Shown in pieces: positions 19,283 through 28,532 of a stretch of DNA of 45,046 nucleotides; the stretch's first letter is position 1, and each line of letters starts with the position of its first letter. The notes beneath the pieces are model-generated. The model saw only the letters and a program-made list of their open reading frames with translations, was not told the origin of the DNA and made no database searches. The position numbers and the translations under genes were made by a program. Origin of the DNA: Cesiribacter sp. SM1 (GTDB lineage Bacteria; Bacteroidota; Bacteroidia; Cytophagales; Cyclobacteriaceae); contig NZ_JAHXBU010000010.1 of the NCBI RefSeq assembly GCF_020178975.1, positions 1-45,046 on the forward strand, written 5' to 3'.

Positions 19283-20125
19283 ATGAAAAAAACAGATGAA
19301 TTTAGGGGGAAAACAGTTGTGATAACCGGTGGCGGTGGCATCCTGTGCCAGTCATTTGCCAGGACCCTGGCTGAACGTGGTGCCCGGGTAGCCATACTGG
19401 ACCTGAACGGAGAAGCCGCAAGGGCAGTAGCCCAGGAAATCCTGGCAGCGGGTGGCGAGGCCTTAGGTGTAGAAGCCAACGTACTGGATGCTGATAGCCT
19501 AAAGCGAGCGCATGAAGCCATAAGTATCGCCTTTGGCCCCTGTGATATCCTGATTAACGGAGCAGGCGGCAACCACCCGAAAGGAACCACCTCCCAGGAG
19601 TACCTGCTTAAGGAGCATCTGAAGGAGGAGGCAGTCACTACATTCTTCGATCTTGATCCGGTGGGGATTCAGTTTGTTTTTGATCTCAACTTTCTCGGGA
19701 CCTTTCTGCCAACACGGGAGTTCGCCCTTGATATGGTAGAAAAGGAACAGGGGGTGGTGCTGAACGTTTCTTCGATGAGCTCCTTGCGGCCGCTCACCAG
19801 GATACCAGCTTATAGTGGAGCCAAATCTGCCGTGAGCAACTTTACCCAATGGTTGGCAGTATATTTTGCAAAGGTGGGCATCCGGGTAAATGCATTGGCC
19901 CCTGGTTTTTTCCTGACCGACCAGAATCGTAGCCTACTGACTTCTGAGGATGGAGGACTTACAGCCAGAGGTAATACAATCATTGCGCATACACCCATGC
20001 AGCGTTTTGGTACGGCTGCTGACCTGGATGGCGCTCTGCTTTGGCTTTGTGGCAGTGATAGCGCCTTTGTTACAGGTGTAGTGATTCCCATTGATGGTGG
20101 TTTCAGCGCCTACAGCGGCGTGTAA
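19283..20125 (+). CDS. uxuB: SDR-type D-mannonate oxidoreductase (fructuronate reductase)
   Basis: Cytoplasmic NAD(P)-dependent short-chain dehydrogenase that interconverts D-fructuronate and D-mannonate. The 280-residue protein has the nucleotide-binding TGGGGILCQ near residue 15, LINGAGGNHPKGTT, and the catalytic Y177/K181 in AYSGAKSA; the end (VVIPIDGGFSAYSGV) and the NGAGGNHPK block closely resemble the SDR-type UxuB (YjmF) of Bacillus. Start 19283 was chosen because a GGAG lies upstream at 19269-19272 and the Rossmann strand follows directly; the frame is open further upstream only with a GTG at 19250. The next gene is uxuA, the following pathway step. The classic E. coli UxuB is an unrelated, longer protein. 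Confidence 0.88.
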   Translation: MKKTDEFRGKTVVITGGGGILCQSFARTLAERGARVAILDLNGEAARAVAQEILAAGGEALGVEANVLDADSLKRAHEAISIAFGPCDILINGAGGNHPKGTTSQEYLLKEHLKEEAVTTFFDLDPVGIQFVFDLNFLGTFLPTREFALDMVEKEQGVVLNVSSMSSLRPLTRIPAYSGAKSAVSNFTQWLAVYFAKVGIRVNALAPGFFLTDQNRSLLTSEDGGLTARGNTIIAHTPMQRFGTAADLDGALLWLCGSDSAFVTGVVIPIDGGFSAYSGV

Positions 20126-20196
20126 TGACCCTAAGTGTAACAGGATTTAACAGCCGTAACGACCTGTGAATAATCATATAATTAAATTCAATACAG

Positions 20197-21390
20197 ATGA
20201 GTATGGAACAAACCTGGCGCTGGTACGGCCCAAGTGATCCTGTAAGTCTTAGTAATATCAAACAGGCCGGGGCTACAGGCGTAGTAACAGCCCTGCACCA
20301 TGTACCCAACGGACAGGTGTGGGAGGTAGCAGAAATCATGAAAAGAAAAAAAGCACTGGAAGCAGCCGGTCTTAGCTGGTCTGTGGTAGAGAGTGTTCCG
20401 GTGCATGAAAATATTAAGACCCGCTCCGGGAATTACCAGCAGTACATCAAAAACTATCAGCAAAGCATTCGTAACCTGGGCCAGTGCGGCATCGATACGG
20501 TCTGCTACAACTTTATGCCCGTGCTCGACTGGACCCGCACCGATCTGGCCTACAAGCTGCCCGACGGGTCCAGAGCGCTGCGCTTCGATGCTACTGCCTT
20601 TGCTGCCTTTGATCTCTACCTGCTGAAAAGACCTGGAGCAGGTATGGACTACACAGAACACCAGCAGCAAAGGGCACTGCGTTATCTGGAGCAACTGGCA
20701 GAAGAAGATGCAAATCAACTCATCACAAATATTATTGCAGGTTTACCCGGAGCAGAAGAAGGCTATACCCTGCAGCAGTTTCAGCAGGTGCTGAATACAT
20801 ATAGAGAAATAGATGCAGCAGCTCTGAAAGCAAATTTGTTCAACTTCCTGCAGCAGATCATACCGGTAGCCGTAGAGGCCGGTGTGCGTATGGCCATTCA
20901 CCCTGATGATCCGCCTTACCCAATCCTGGGCCTGCCCCGCGTAGTATCTACCGAAAAAGATTTGGAGGAGCTGCTTGCCGTAGCAGACAGTCCCAATAAT
21001 GGCCTCTGCTTTTGCACCGGCTCTTTTGGTGTGCGCCCAGACAACGACCTGCCAGGCATGGTAAAACGGTTGGGGCACCGCATCAACTTTGTGCACCTGC
21101 GCAGCACCACCCGCGATGCAGAAGGTAATTTTTACGAGGCCGACCACCTGACAGGCGATGTAGACATGTACAGCGTAATAAAAGCCCTGCTGGAAGAGCA
21201 GCAGAAGCGCAAAGCACAGGGCCGTGCTGACAGGCGCCTGCCCATGCGCCCCGATCATGGCCACCAGATGCTCGACGACCTGAAGAAAAAGGTGAACCCC
21301 GGCTACTCCGCCATCGGCCGCCTCCGCGGCCTTGCCGAACTAAGAGGGCTGGAGCTGGGGATTAGCAGGGGCTGGGCTATGCTGAAATAA
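20197..21390 (+). CDS. uxuA: D-mannonate dehydratase
   Basis: Dehydrates D-mannonate to 2-keto-3-deoxy-D-gluconate, the last step encoded here of hexuronate breakdown. The 397-residue protein opens with [20 protein letters not shown], then [23 protein letters not shown], the metal-site region ([27 protein letters not shown]) and the C-terminal RPDHGHQML, all hallmarks of UxuA. The length is normal. It lies 71 bases after the fructuronate reductase and ends the operon; no clear terminator follows. A second ATG two codons on is an equally possible start. Confidence 0.96.
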   Translation: MSMEQTWRWYGPSDPVSLSNIKQAGATGVVTALHHVPNGQVWEVAEIMKRKKALEAAGLSWSVVESVPVHENIKTRSGNYQQYIKNYQQSIRNLGQCGIDTVCYNFMPVLDWTRTDLAYKLPDGSRALRFDATAFAAFDLYLLKRPGAGMDYTEHQQQRALRYLEQLAEEDANQLITNIIAGLPGAEEGYTLQQFQQVLNTYREIDAAALKANLFNFLQQIIPVAVEAGVRMAIHPDDPPYPILGLPRVVSTEKDLEELLAVADSPNNGLCFCTGSFGVRPDNDLPGMVKRLGHRINFVHLRSTTRDAEGNFYEADHLTGDVDMYSVIKALLEEQQKRKAQGRADRRLPMRPDHGHQMLDDLKKKVNPGYSAIGRLRGLAELRGLELGISRGWAMLK

Positions 21391-22387
21391 AATTAACCTG
21401 ATCAATAAAGATGCTTTTGCTGACAGGCTGCTTATGTAGATATTCGCCTGGAATGTTTGAGAGGTGAATGAAAAAGTAGTAGGGTTAGGTTTGGAGAGAG
21501 TTATGTACAAAACAACGATGTCCATCACCTGTCCCAATCAGGCCGTGTGGTTATGAATGCCATAAAAACGAGTATAATATTCCAACTGTCGAAACACAAT
21601 AAGTATGCTCTCAACTAGCTGCAAACTTGCTATACAGCTTATTTGCAGACTAATCCATCGATGACCAATCCATGGCATCTAATAAATCTAATCTTCAGAA
21701 AATGAAAACTTTGTTTTAAATAAATTAAACATAACTAGCTTTTATTGGCATTTAGTGGACCCTAATTCTAAGACAGTAATAGATTAGTTGAACTCCTCAC
21801 AAGGATAGACGCCGAAAAAATGCTAGCTTCTGCGTTCACACCTTGTATGTCCTGGGGACAATCTTTATCAAAGTAAGACTTATAGGGGAATTACACGTTT
21901 TACGGAATAAGTTCCTGTTCCTGTAGTATGCTAAAATATTACAGTAATGCAGTAGCAGAAGGCTACTGCTTGAGAAGCCTGCCAGCCTTGTAATATTATG
22001 ATGAGGTATTTTGTGGCAGATTTGTCCAAGCTTTATCCTTTTTCGTCTATGTGTTTCGGCAGTTTTAGATGCTAGTTTTGTAAAAAAAATGATGGGAGCT
22101 TACCCAATGATCAGGTTTGTAACATAAATATCAAACAGCAGTAACTGCTGAGTAAAAAACGCTAAATCGATTTAGTTTCAGCTCAAGATCTTTTTTTTAG
22201 ATATTGAAAAAGCAGGGCAGCTTGTCAATACCTCTGTGCCTATCAACTGAATTCTTCTTTAACTTCAGAAATCTTGAAAGGGAATAGCTGAAAATAAATG
22301 ATTTAGCATCAAAGATTTATTAATTCAGGGGATGACTGTGAGGCCTTATAAAACTAACAATACTACAAACGAGAAGGATGCTGTAAC
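21391..22387. other. AT-rich gap after the uronate locus
   Basis: About 1 kb in which no gene, RNA gene or clear terminator hairpin was seen on either strand. The only notable element is the perfect palindrome at 22162-22175. The locus boundary falls here: upstream genes are noticeably richer in G and C than the following ones. Confidence 0.5.
22162..22175. promoter_or_regulatory. LacI-type operator palindrome before the Gal80-like gene
   Basis: CTAAATCGATTTAG is a perfect 14-base palindrome with a central CG, the usual form of LacI-family operators. It is 212 bases before the start of the Gfo/Idh/MocA gene. No LacI regulator is encoded in the window. Confidence 0.35.
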
Positions 22388-23515
22388 ATGCTCAAGCAAA
22401 AATCAATTGAGAATAAGATTCGTGTTGGAATCATTAGTGAGAATCCCTCTAAAGGCTGGTCTTCTATCGCACATATTCCAGCGCTGATATCACTACCTGA
22501 ATATGAGATAAGAGCAATAAGTAATGAGAACGAGGAAAAGGTTGCTGCTGCTCAAAAAGAATTTAACATACCCATGGCTTTCAATGATAATCTTGAACTG
22601 ATTCAGAGCCCTGAAATTGATATGGTGGTACTAGGTGAGAAAGTCCCCGGATTTCGTAAACTGGTTACGGAAGCCATCATTGCTGACAAAATTCTTTATT
22701 GCGACTGGCCATTAGGATATGGCTTTGCAGAAACAATAGAGTTGGCGAGGTTTGCTAAGGCAATGGATGTACATAATGCTATCGGACTTCAGTCACGTGC
22801 GGCACCAACTGTAAATTACATCAAAGATCTGATTAGTGAAGGATATGTCGGTAAACTGAAATCTACATCTATGGTGGGGGCGTGTTATACTGACGAGAAT
22901 GAGTTAGCGCAGAATCTGGATTACATAAACAGTGAAAACTTCAGATTTCGCTTTATGTGCTTTCCGTTTGTGCATGCTGTTGATGTGTTATGCTATTGTA
23001 TGGGGGAATTTAGAGAGTTGAATGCAACAGCAATAGAAAGCCTGAAGCCAGAAGATTGCTTACACACCAAGACTAGCATTTCTCTAACATCTTACGATCA
23101 GATAGCGATCTCGGGTGTTTTGGAAAATGGTGCGCTGGCTTCGGTACTCTACAGTGGAGGCGTAGCGAAGAATACTAACTTCCTTTGGGAAATTATTGGT
23201 ACAGAAGGTAGTCTACACATTACTTCTCATCATGGTAACCCTGCTTTTTTTGAGCTTAGCATTCAAGGTAGTCGTGGAGAAAGTCAGGAACCGGAAGTGC
23301 TGAAAGTTCCACAGAAGTATCAGCTTGTTTCTATGGCTCCTGCATCGGGGCCAGCTTTTAATGTGGCGCATAATTATGCCATACTGGCTAAAGATTTGAA
23401 AGAGAATACTAAGCATGTGGCCTCATTCGATGATGCAGTAGTCAGGCATCGAATGATTAAAGCAATTGAAGTGTCGGCCGCTACTGGTACCCGACAAATC
23501 TATCTTAACAATTGA
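22388..23515 (+). CDS. Gal80-like Gfo/Idh/MocA family protein
   Basis: A 375-residue protein with an N-terminal NAD(P)-binding Rossmann domain (IRVGIISENPSKGW, about 11-125) and a C-terminal alpha/beta dimerisation domain typical of Gfo/Idh/MocA oxidoreductases. Segments such as RVGIISENPSKGWSSIAH, EIDMVVLGEKVP, LQSRAAPTVNYIKDLISEG, GVLENGALASVLYSGG and FDDAVVRHRMI follow the pattern of yeast Gal80, a cofactor-binding regulator. The usual catalytic EKP motif is replaced by DWPLG (106-110), as in Gal80 (EWAL), so the catalytic lysine is absent. It may be a non-classical dehydrogenase or a sensor. An AraC regulator follows 450 bases on, in the same direction. Confidence 0.85.
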   Translation: MLKQKSIENKIRVGIISENPSKGWSSIAHIPALISLPEYEIRAISNENEEKVAAAQKEFNIPMAFNDNLELIQSPEIDMVVLGEKVPGFRKLVTEAIIADKILYCDWPLGYGFAETIELARFAKAMDVHNAIGLQSRAAPTVNYIKDLISEGYVGKLKSTSMVGACYTDENELAQNLDYINSENFRFRFMCFPFVHAVDVLCYCMGEFRELNATAIESLKPEDCLHTKTSISLTSYDQIAISGVLENGALASVLYSGGVAKNTNFLWEIIGTEGSLHITSHHGNPAFFELSIQGSRGESQEPEVLKVPQKYQLVSMAPASGPAFNVAHNYAILAKDLKENTKHVASFDDAVVRHRMIKAIEVSAATGTRQIYLNN

Positions 23516-23965
23516 ATAAATCCCACATAAATTCAATGCACCTTACCTGCCAATTTTGAATTGCTGATAAATGGCTAAACATTGAATTAATTTTCTTGAT
23601 TTTTGATTCTTTGCAATCAGCTATCTTCCCCCTATTTGGCATACCAAAACACCAGGACTAAACGGATATGCTCCTTATAGAAACGGCAAGAAGATTTTTT
23701 AGAAGAATATTATATCACGGTTCAATAGAGAAGCAACCTTTGCAGTAGCAAATTCACATGATACTCTAAAGTTGCCAGATAATTAGTTCACTGTTAAAGC
23801 CTGTAGCAGCTGGTTAAAAATCTGCTGCGTTGGAATTTCAGTGATTGCTTGCGAACATATAGAAAGCGTCATGTGAAGCTTTCTATGTCAATCAGTTAAA
23901 GACTCTCTTCCTGATTTACAAGGCAGAAGTCCCTTCTCCATTTCATATCCATCATTCAAATATCC
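23516..23965. other. Intergenic region before the AraC regulator
   Basis: 450 bases of AT-rich sequence with no gene detected. A small imperfect dyad, TTTGG-N4-CCAAA, lies near 23635-23648 but is too short to interpret. It presumably holds the promoter of the AraC-family gene. Confidence 0.4.
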
Positions 23966-24817
23966 ATGAGACAGATATTTTCAGAATCGGGAGAACTTCT
24001 ATTTAGCTTAAAAAATAGCTTGTCTACGTCCTCAGATAGCCTGGAACAATATGTGGGGTATACTGTGTATTTTGTCCCGCAAGGACGGGGAATATATCAT
24101 GCTGATGTTGGTGCTTTTCCTTTCGAAGGACCAGTTCTTCTATTTTCCACGCCTATGCAACAGATAAAATTTGAAACAAAAAAAGCAATTCGGTTTATAA
24201 GACTGCTGTTTCACAATGACTTTTACTGTATAGATTTTCACCAGACTGAAGTAGCCTGCAATGGCATACTTTTCAACAATGTTAATATTGACCCCTCAGT
24301 GGTAATAAATGCTGCGGAAAGAAAGGAATTCATCCAGATATTTAACAATATCAAAGAAGAACTGGAGAAGACATCTGTTTCACAGCTCGTGCTGAAGGCA
24401 TATCTGCTACTGTTATTGGCTAAGGCAGGCAGCATTAAAACTCATTCTATGGCGAAGGTGCATAAACATGCAGACGAGTTGATGGAGCGATTCAGGCAAC
24501 TTCTAAACGAAAACTACCTTAAACTGCACAAACCATCCGACTATGCAATGTTACTGAATACACCTTCAAACACCTTCACAAAACGTAGCCGCAAATACTT
24601 TGGTAAAACACCATCCCAGCTTATTCAGGAACGGCTGATCCAGGAAGCCAAAACCTTATTGCTCATGACCAACCAGAGCATTAAAGAGATTGGATATTCC
24701 TTAAACTTTAAGGATGAATTTTATTTCAGCCGAGTTTTTAAAAAGATCACAGGGGTATCGCCATTTGCTTTCAGGGAGCAGAAAAGCGTATCTGTTGTCG
24801 AAGATTTAACAAGTTAG
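23966..24817 (+). CDS. AraC-family transcriptional regulator
   Basis: A 283-residue DNA-binding regulator. The N-terminal half (about 1-160) is a cupin-like ligand-binding region without recognisable specificity. The C-terminal 100 residues form the double helix-turn-helix of the AraC/XylS family (LNTPSNTFTKRSRKYFGKTP for the first helix pair and SIKEIGYSLNFKDEFYFSRV for the second, with GVSPFAFRE at the end). The nearest gene in the same direction is the Gal80-like protein upstream, a possible partner. No autoregulatory site was identified. Confidence 0.9.
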   Translation: MRQIFSESGELLFSLKNSLSTSSDSLEQYVGYTVYFVPQGRGIYHADVGAFPFEGPVLLFSTPMQQIKFETKKAIRFIRLLFHNDFYCIDFHQTEVACNGILFNNVNIDPSVVINAAERKEFIQIFNNIKEELEKTSVSQLVLKAYLLLLLAKAGSIKTHSMAKVHKHADELMERFRQLLNENYLKLHKPSDYAMLLNTPSNTFTKRSRKYFGKTPSQLIQERLIQEAKTLLLMTNQSIKEIGYSLNFKDEFYFSRVFKKITGVSPFAFREQKSVSVVEDLTS

Positions 24818-25950
24818 TTCCGTTTTTAGCGAGGTCGTATGTCAGAAGCATTCCATTATCCTGAAAAGGAATGGTCAAGTTTTATGCTTAGCTTGGAGAC
24901 CAACTTCACGTATTTTAAGACTTTGTTGATAAAAGCCAACATCACAATTTAAAATGAACATTTAAGTAGCAAACCTAGAAGTAGGTAAAAACTTCATCAA
25001 AGAAGTAATAAAGTAGGGATTTTTTTTTAATGATCTAGTTGATTGAAACCCATCAATCAGTCCACTCCTGCTGATCTCTCCGTAATAAATCGGACCAATG
25101 TATAGCAGCAGCGGGACTCTTTATTATCTTAGCAGAATGTGCTTGGCTTTATAGGTGGGACAGTAATTAAAGGCATTGAGGAGGTTGAAATAATCGAAAG
25201 AATTAAGCAGGAGATTGGTACTTGAGCATATCCAGTTAGTTAATTTGCGCAGTGCAACGGCAGTGATCATTTCATGACGGACATTCAGCGCCGGAATTAT
25301 CTCTAAAGCCTTCGATAAACTTGCCTGTGGCAACAAACTCATGCTGGATTTCTAAAGACAGGGAAAATTTTGGTGCGCAACCCACAGAAAATGCGTCTGA
25401 TGAGCGGTCCGCTGCTTCAGGCTACACATTTGTCTGGGAACTTTAATGTCCGAAGAGGGAATTGAGAAGCCGAAATCAAGTCTGGTTTTTTGATTTTACA
25501 GCGGCCTTAACAATGGAATGGCGTCAGCTGCAAACTAAAAGATTCTGCCGATACCCCTTTTCCGTAAAGAGTTGCTGCTTATTTCCTGCAAACTTAAGCG
25601 GCTGGGACGATGCTGAAAACAATAGCTGGAAAAGGCACTTTTATCAGGCCTTGGCACCCTATGCTATAATGTTTCATATACATGGGCACATACTAATGTT
25701 AGTGATTTTAACACCACTTAACTGTTTCCTTGTGTAGGATGGCGCATTGGATGGTCTTCAGATTTTATTTGTATAAATGCACGTATATGTTGTAACTTTT
25801 AAGGTATGGAAGAACATCTGGTCTTTTTACTTGTAAGTTTATATCATGGCATCCTCAACAAAACACCTGCACATGAAACTTTGCATTCTGCCTGGTAATT
25901 TGCCATCATCTTTGGATCAGTAGGAAAAGCCACGATTGTTGGTGAAAATT
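24818..25950. other. Gene-poor gap before the TPR histidine kinase
   Basis: About 1.1 kb. A weak stem (CATTCC at 24849-24854 with GGAATG at 24868-24873) follows the AraC gene but has no U-tract. A 72-codon minus-strand frame (25124-25342, ATG start, rich in Leu and Asn) and a 91-codon plus-strand frame (25462-25737) are open but look unlike known proteins and lack ribosome-binding sites; they are not called as genes. Confidence 0.4.
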
Positions 25951-27990
25951 ATGCGCATCTTTACACCGAAAGCTTTAATTTTTTGTATAGTCCTTTTTGC
26001 TCTAGGGCAGGGGAACGTACTGTTTGGGCAACAGCCTGGGTATAAGGATACATTAACTGTTTTCGAATATGAAAAGTTGATTAAGCATTACAGGTACTAT
26101 AAGATAGATTCTGCAATATTTTTTGCTGATAAGGCAATGGCCCTTGCCCGAAGCCACAGGGATACTTTGGGAATGGCAATTATACTTGTGCAGCAGGGAC
26201 TGATCAACGATAACCAAGGGAAGTTTGAAGAATCAGCAAGTAAATATGAGCGTGCACTACGATTCTTCAAAAAGATAGGAGCAGACAATGGAGTTGCTAC
26301 AGCAACCATACGTATTGGCGTTGTACAACTAAGAAATGGTAAGTATGATAAAGCGATCAAATATTTTCTTGATGCTTTGAAAATCGCTGAAAAGAGCGGA
26401 AACAGGTTTGGCGTAATGGAAGCAAATTACAGTATTTCCTGGGTCTATCTCGACAAGCATGATTATGATTTGGCACTCACTTATCTAACAACAGCTGAAA
26501 AAATAAATGACAGTCTTCCTTTCTCAAGCCTAACCTTAAATATTTACAATCACTTTGGCGTTGCCTACAGGCAAAAGCAGGAATATGAGAAAGCAATACC
26601 CTATCTAGAGAAAGGGATACTATTGAGCAATCAGCCAGAATACCAGGGGTTGAATATTACCCTTATCAACAACCTGGCCTCTGTGTACGCACTAAAAGGA
26701 TTGAAGAAGAAAGCCATTGCACTCCAGGAGGAAGCATTGGAGCGTTCCAGACAAATTAATAATTACCTGAGGGAACTGCAGTCACTGTATGCCCTTGCGA
26801 GAACTTATGGTACAGATGATCCTTCCAAAGCAATTTATTATTTGGAACAAGCAGTATTACTGGCTAGGGAAAAAGGTGCGCATAAGCAGGAAATCCGTTT
26901 TCTTAAAGCAATCACAGAATTCTATACATCACAAGGGAAATATAAAGAGGCTTTCAGCATGAAGCAGCGGGAACAAGCTTTAACCGATAGTTTCTTTTAT
27001 CAGTCTACTGCTATTCGCATTGATTCCCTTAAATCTGCCTATGAACTTAGTAAGTCGAAGGCAAAAATCAAGGAGCTCAGCCTTATTAACAACAGAAATA
27101 GCCTGGAACTGGAGAAGTCCACAATTATAAGAAATGTAACTTTTGCAGGAGCTGGGCTGCTGCTCATTATTCTTGGGCTGCTTTATAACCGCTATCATTT
27201 TAAGCAGGAGAGCAACCTGCTTTTGCAGCACCGGCAGGAGGAGATCAATCAGAAGAACCATTTCCTGGAGCTGCTGCTCATGGAAAAGGAAAGCCTGCTC
27301 AAAGACAAGGAAGGCCTCATCAGCCACAAAGATGATCTGCTGAAAGAAAAGGAGTGGCTGCTTAGGGAGATTCACCACCGCGTGAAGAACAACCTGCAGA
27401 TAGTCATGAGCCTGCTCAATTCCCAGGCAGCCTACCTGCAGGAGAGCAAGGCCCTGTCAGCGATCCAGGAAAGCCAGCAGCGGGTGCATGCCATAGCCCT
27501 GATCCACCAGAAGCTCTACCAGAGCGAAGGAATGGCGCGTATAGAAATGAGCGCCTACATCCGGGAAGTCTGTGACTATCTAAGTGACTCTTTCAATGTA
27601 CAGGAGCGCATCTGTTTCCAGCTGGACATCGCCCGGCTGGAGCTGGATGTGGCCACTGCCGTACCCCTTGGCCTGATCATCAACGAAGCAATCACCAACA
27701 GCATCAAATATGCTTTTCCTGGCCCTGGAACAGGCCGGATCAGCATTGGCTTGAGGCCGCTGGAGCAGGCTGGCTACCAGCTCTGTATTGCCGATGATGG
27801 CATTGGCATCAGCAGCGATTATGACCTTAGCCAAAGCCGCTCGCTGGGCATGAGCCTGATGCGGGGGTTAAGCCGGCAGCTGGGAGGCAGTCTGCACCTT
27901 GAAAGTGCCGGAGGTGTGACCATCTGTGTCAGCTTCCAGGGAAATTCCCTCTCCGAAAGTTATGCGGATGAATCTGATAAAAATGTATGA
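25951..27990 (+). CDS. TPR-domain sensor histidine kinase (HisKA_2 type)
   Basis: A 679-residue two-component sensor. It has a signal peptide (to about residue 27, LFALGQGNVLFGQQ), a periplasmic array of tetratricopeptide repeats (about 40-350), a short pre-membrane segment, one membrane helix (about 395-413), a coiled coil rich in Glu/Lys (about 420-470), a HisKA_2 phosphoacceptor box (REIHHRVKNNLQI, H475) and an HATPase_c domain (LGLIINEAITNSIKYAF; DDGIGIS; GMSLMRGLSRQLGG). Start ATG 25951 is preferred over a TTG five codons upstream. It is convergent with the sigma-54-type response regulator at 28533-30515 and may phosphorylate it. Confidence 0.93.
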   Translation: MRIFTPKALIFCIVLFALGQGNVLFGQQPGYKDTLTVFEYEKLIKHYRYYKIDSAIFFADKAMALARSHRDTLGMAIILVQQGLINDNQGKFEESASKYERALRFFKKIGADNGVATATIRIGVVQLRNGKYDKAIKYFLDALKIAEKSGNRFGVMEANYSISWVYLDKHDYDLALTYLTTAEKINDSLPFSSLTLNIYNHFGVAYRQKQEYEKAIPYLEKGILLSNQPEYQGLNITLINNLASVYALKGLKKKAIALQEEALERSRQINNYLRELQSLYALARTYGTDDPSKAIYYLEQAVLLAREKGAHKQEIRFLKAITEFYTSQGKYKEAFSMKQREQALTDSFFYQSTAIRIDSLKSAYELSKSKAKIKELSLINNRNSLELEKSTIIRNVTFAGAGLLLIILGLLYNRYHFKQESNLLLQHRQEEINQKNHFLELLLMEKESLLKDKEGLISHKDDLLKEKEWLLREIHHRVKNNLQIVMSLLNSQAAYLQESKALSAIQESQQRVHAIALIHQKLYQSEGMARIEMSAYIREVCDYLSDSFNVQERICFQLDIARLELDVATAVPLGLIINEAITNSIKYAFPGPGTGRISIGLRPLEQAGYQLCIADDGIGISSDYDLSQSRSLGMSLMRGLSRQLGGSLHLESAGGVTICVSFQGNSLSESYADESDKNV

Positions 27991-28136
27991 AGGCTAAGAA
28001 AGAGTATACCCATCAGTTTTTGCGGGGAGCAGCCTATAGCTGTTCGGGAGGGGCAATCAATTCTTCTCGCTTTATTAGCGGCCGGTATTCAGCATTATCA
28101 TGCCTGCGGGGGCGGGGCAAGTGTTCTGCCTGGCGT

Positions 28137-28440
28137 TCATGATGCGCTTGAACTTGACAGGGGTGCTGTGGTTAACCTGGAGAAGGGCAGGAGCCCTGTT
28201 ATGTCGCCTTTGCGCAGCACGTAGAGTTGCTTTGGCTGCCCATTTTGTTCAAGGGTAATATCCACATGACCATCCAGGATCACAAACATATCTTTCAGAG
28301 GATCTTCCCTCCGGAAGAGAAACTCTCCCGTCATGAGCTCCACGACTCTGCCTTTTTCGAGTAACCAGCTAAGCTGCGCAACAGGCAGATGTTCAAAAAC
28401 TGCCAGGCCCTGGAGCTCGGCAACAGCGGTGGTTTTCTTA
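28137..28440 (-). pseudogene. Truncated cyclic-nucleotide-binding-domain regulator
   Basis: The minus strand encodes most of a CRP-like cNMP-binding domain: LAVFEHLPVAQLSWLLEKG, GEFLFRREDPLKDMFVILDG and LRKGDITGLLPFSRL. The frame is open from about 28440 with no ATG (a stop lies just before) and ends at 28137 soon after the PFSRL block, where an alternative frame continues with more protein-like residues. Both ends are therefore damaged. In related Bacteroidota proteins this domain precedes a histidine-kinase module or stands in a longer regulator; here only the ligand-binding core survives. It lies between the convergent sensor kinase and response regulator. Confidence 0.6.
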
Positions 28441-28532
28441 GGTTAATTAAAATCAAAACTGTTCAAGGTCCTGTGAACCAGCAGACATGCCCTTCATATA
28501 AATGAGCAACCAATTCAGTAATAACGCATTCA

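Noticed and set aside
25124-25342. 72-codon minus-strand ATG frame considered as a transposase fragment
   Set aside because: No recognisable catalytic or HTH motif and no terminal repeats; kept only as an open frame in the gap description.
25462-25737. 91-codon plus-strand frame
   Set aside because: Trp/Cys/Phe-rich composition unlike a real protein, no ATG near a ribosome-binding site.
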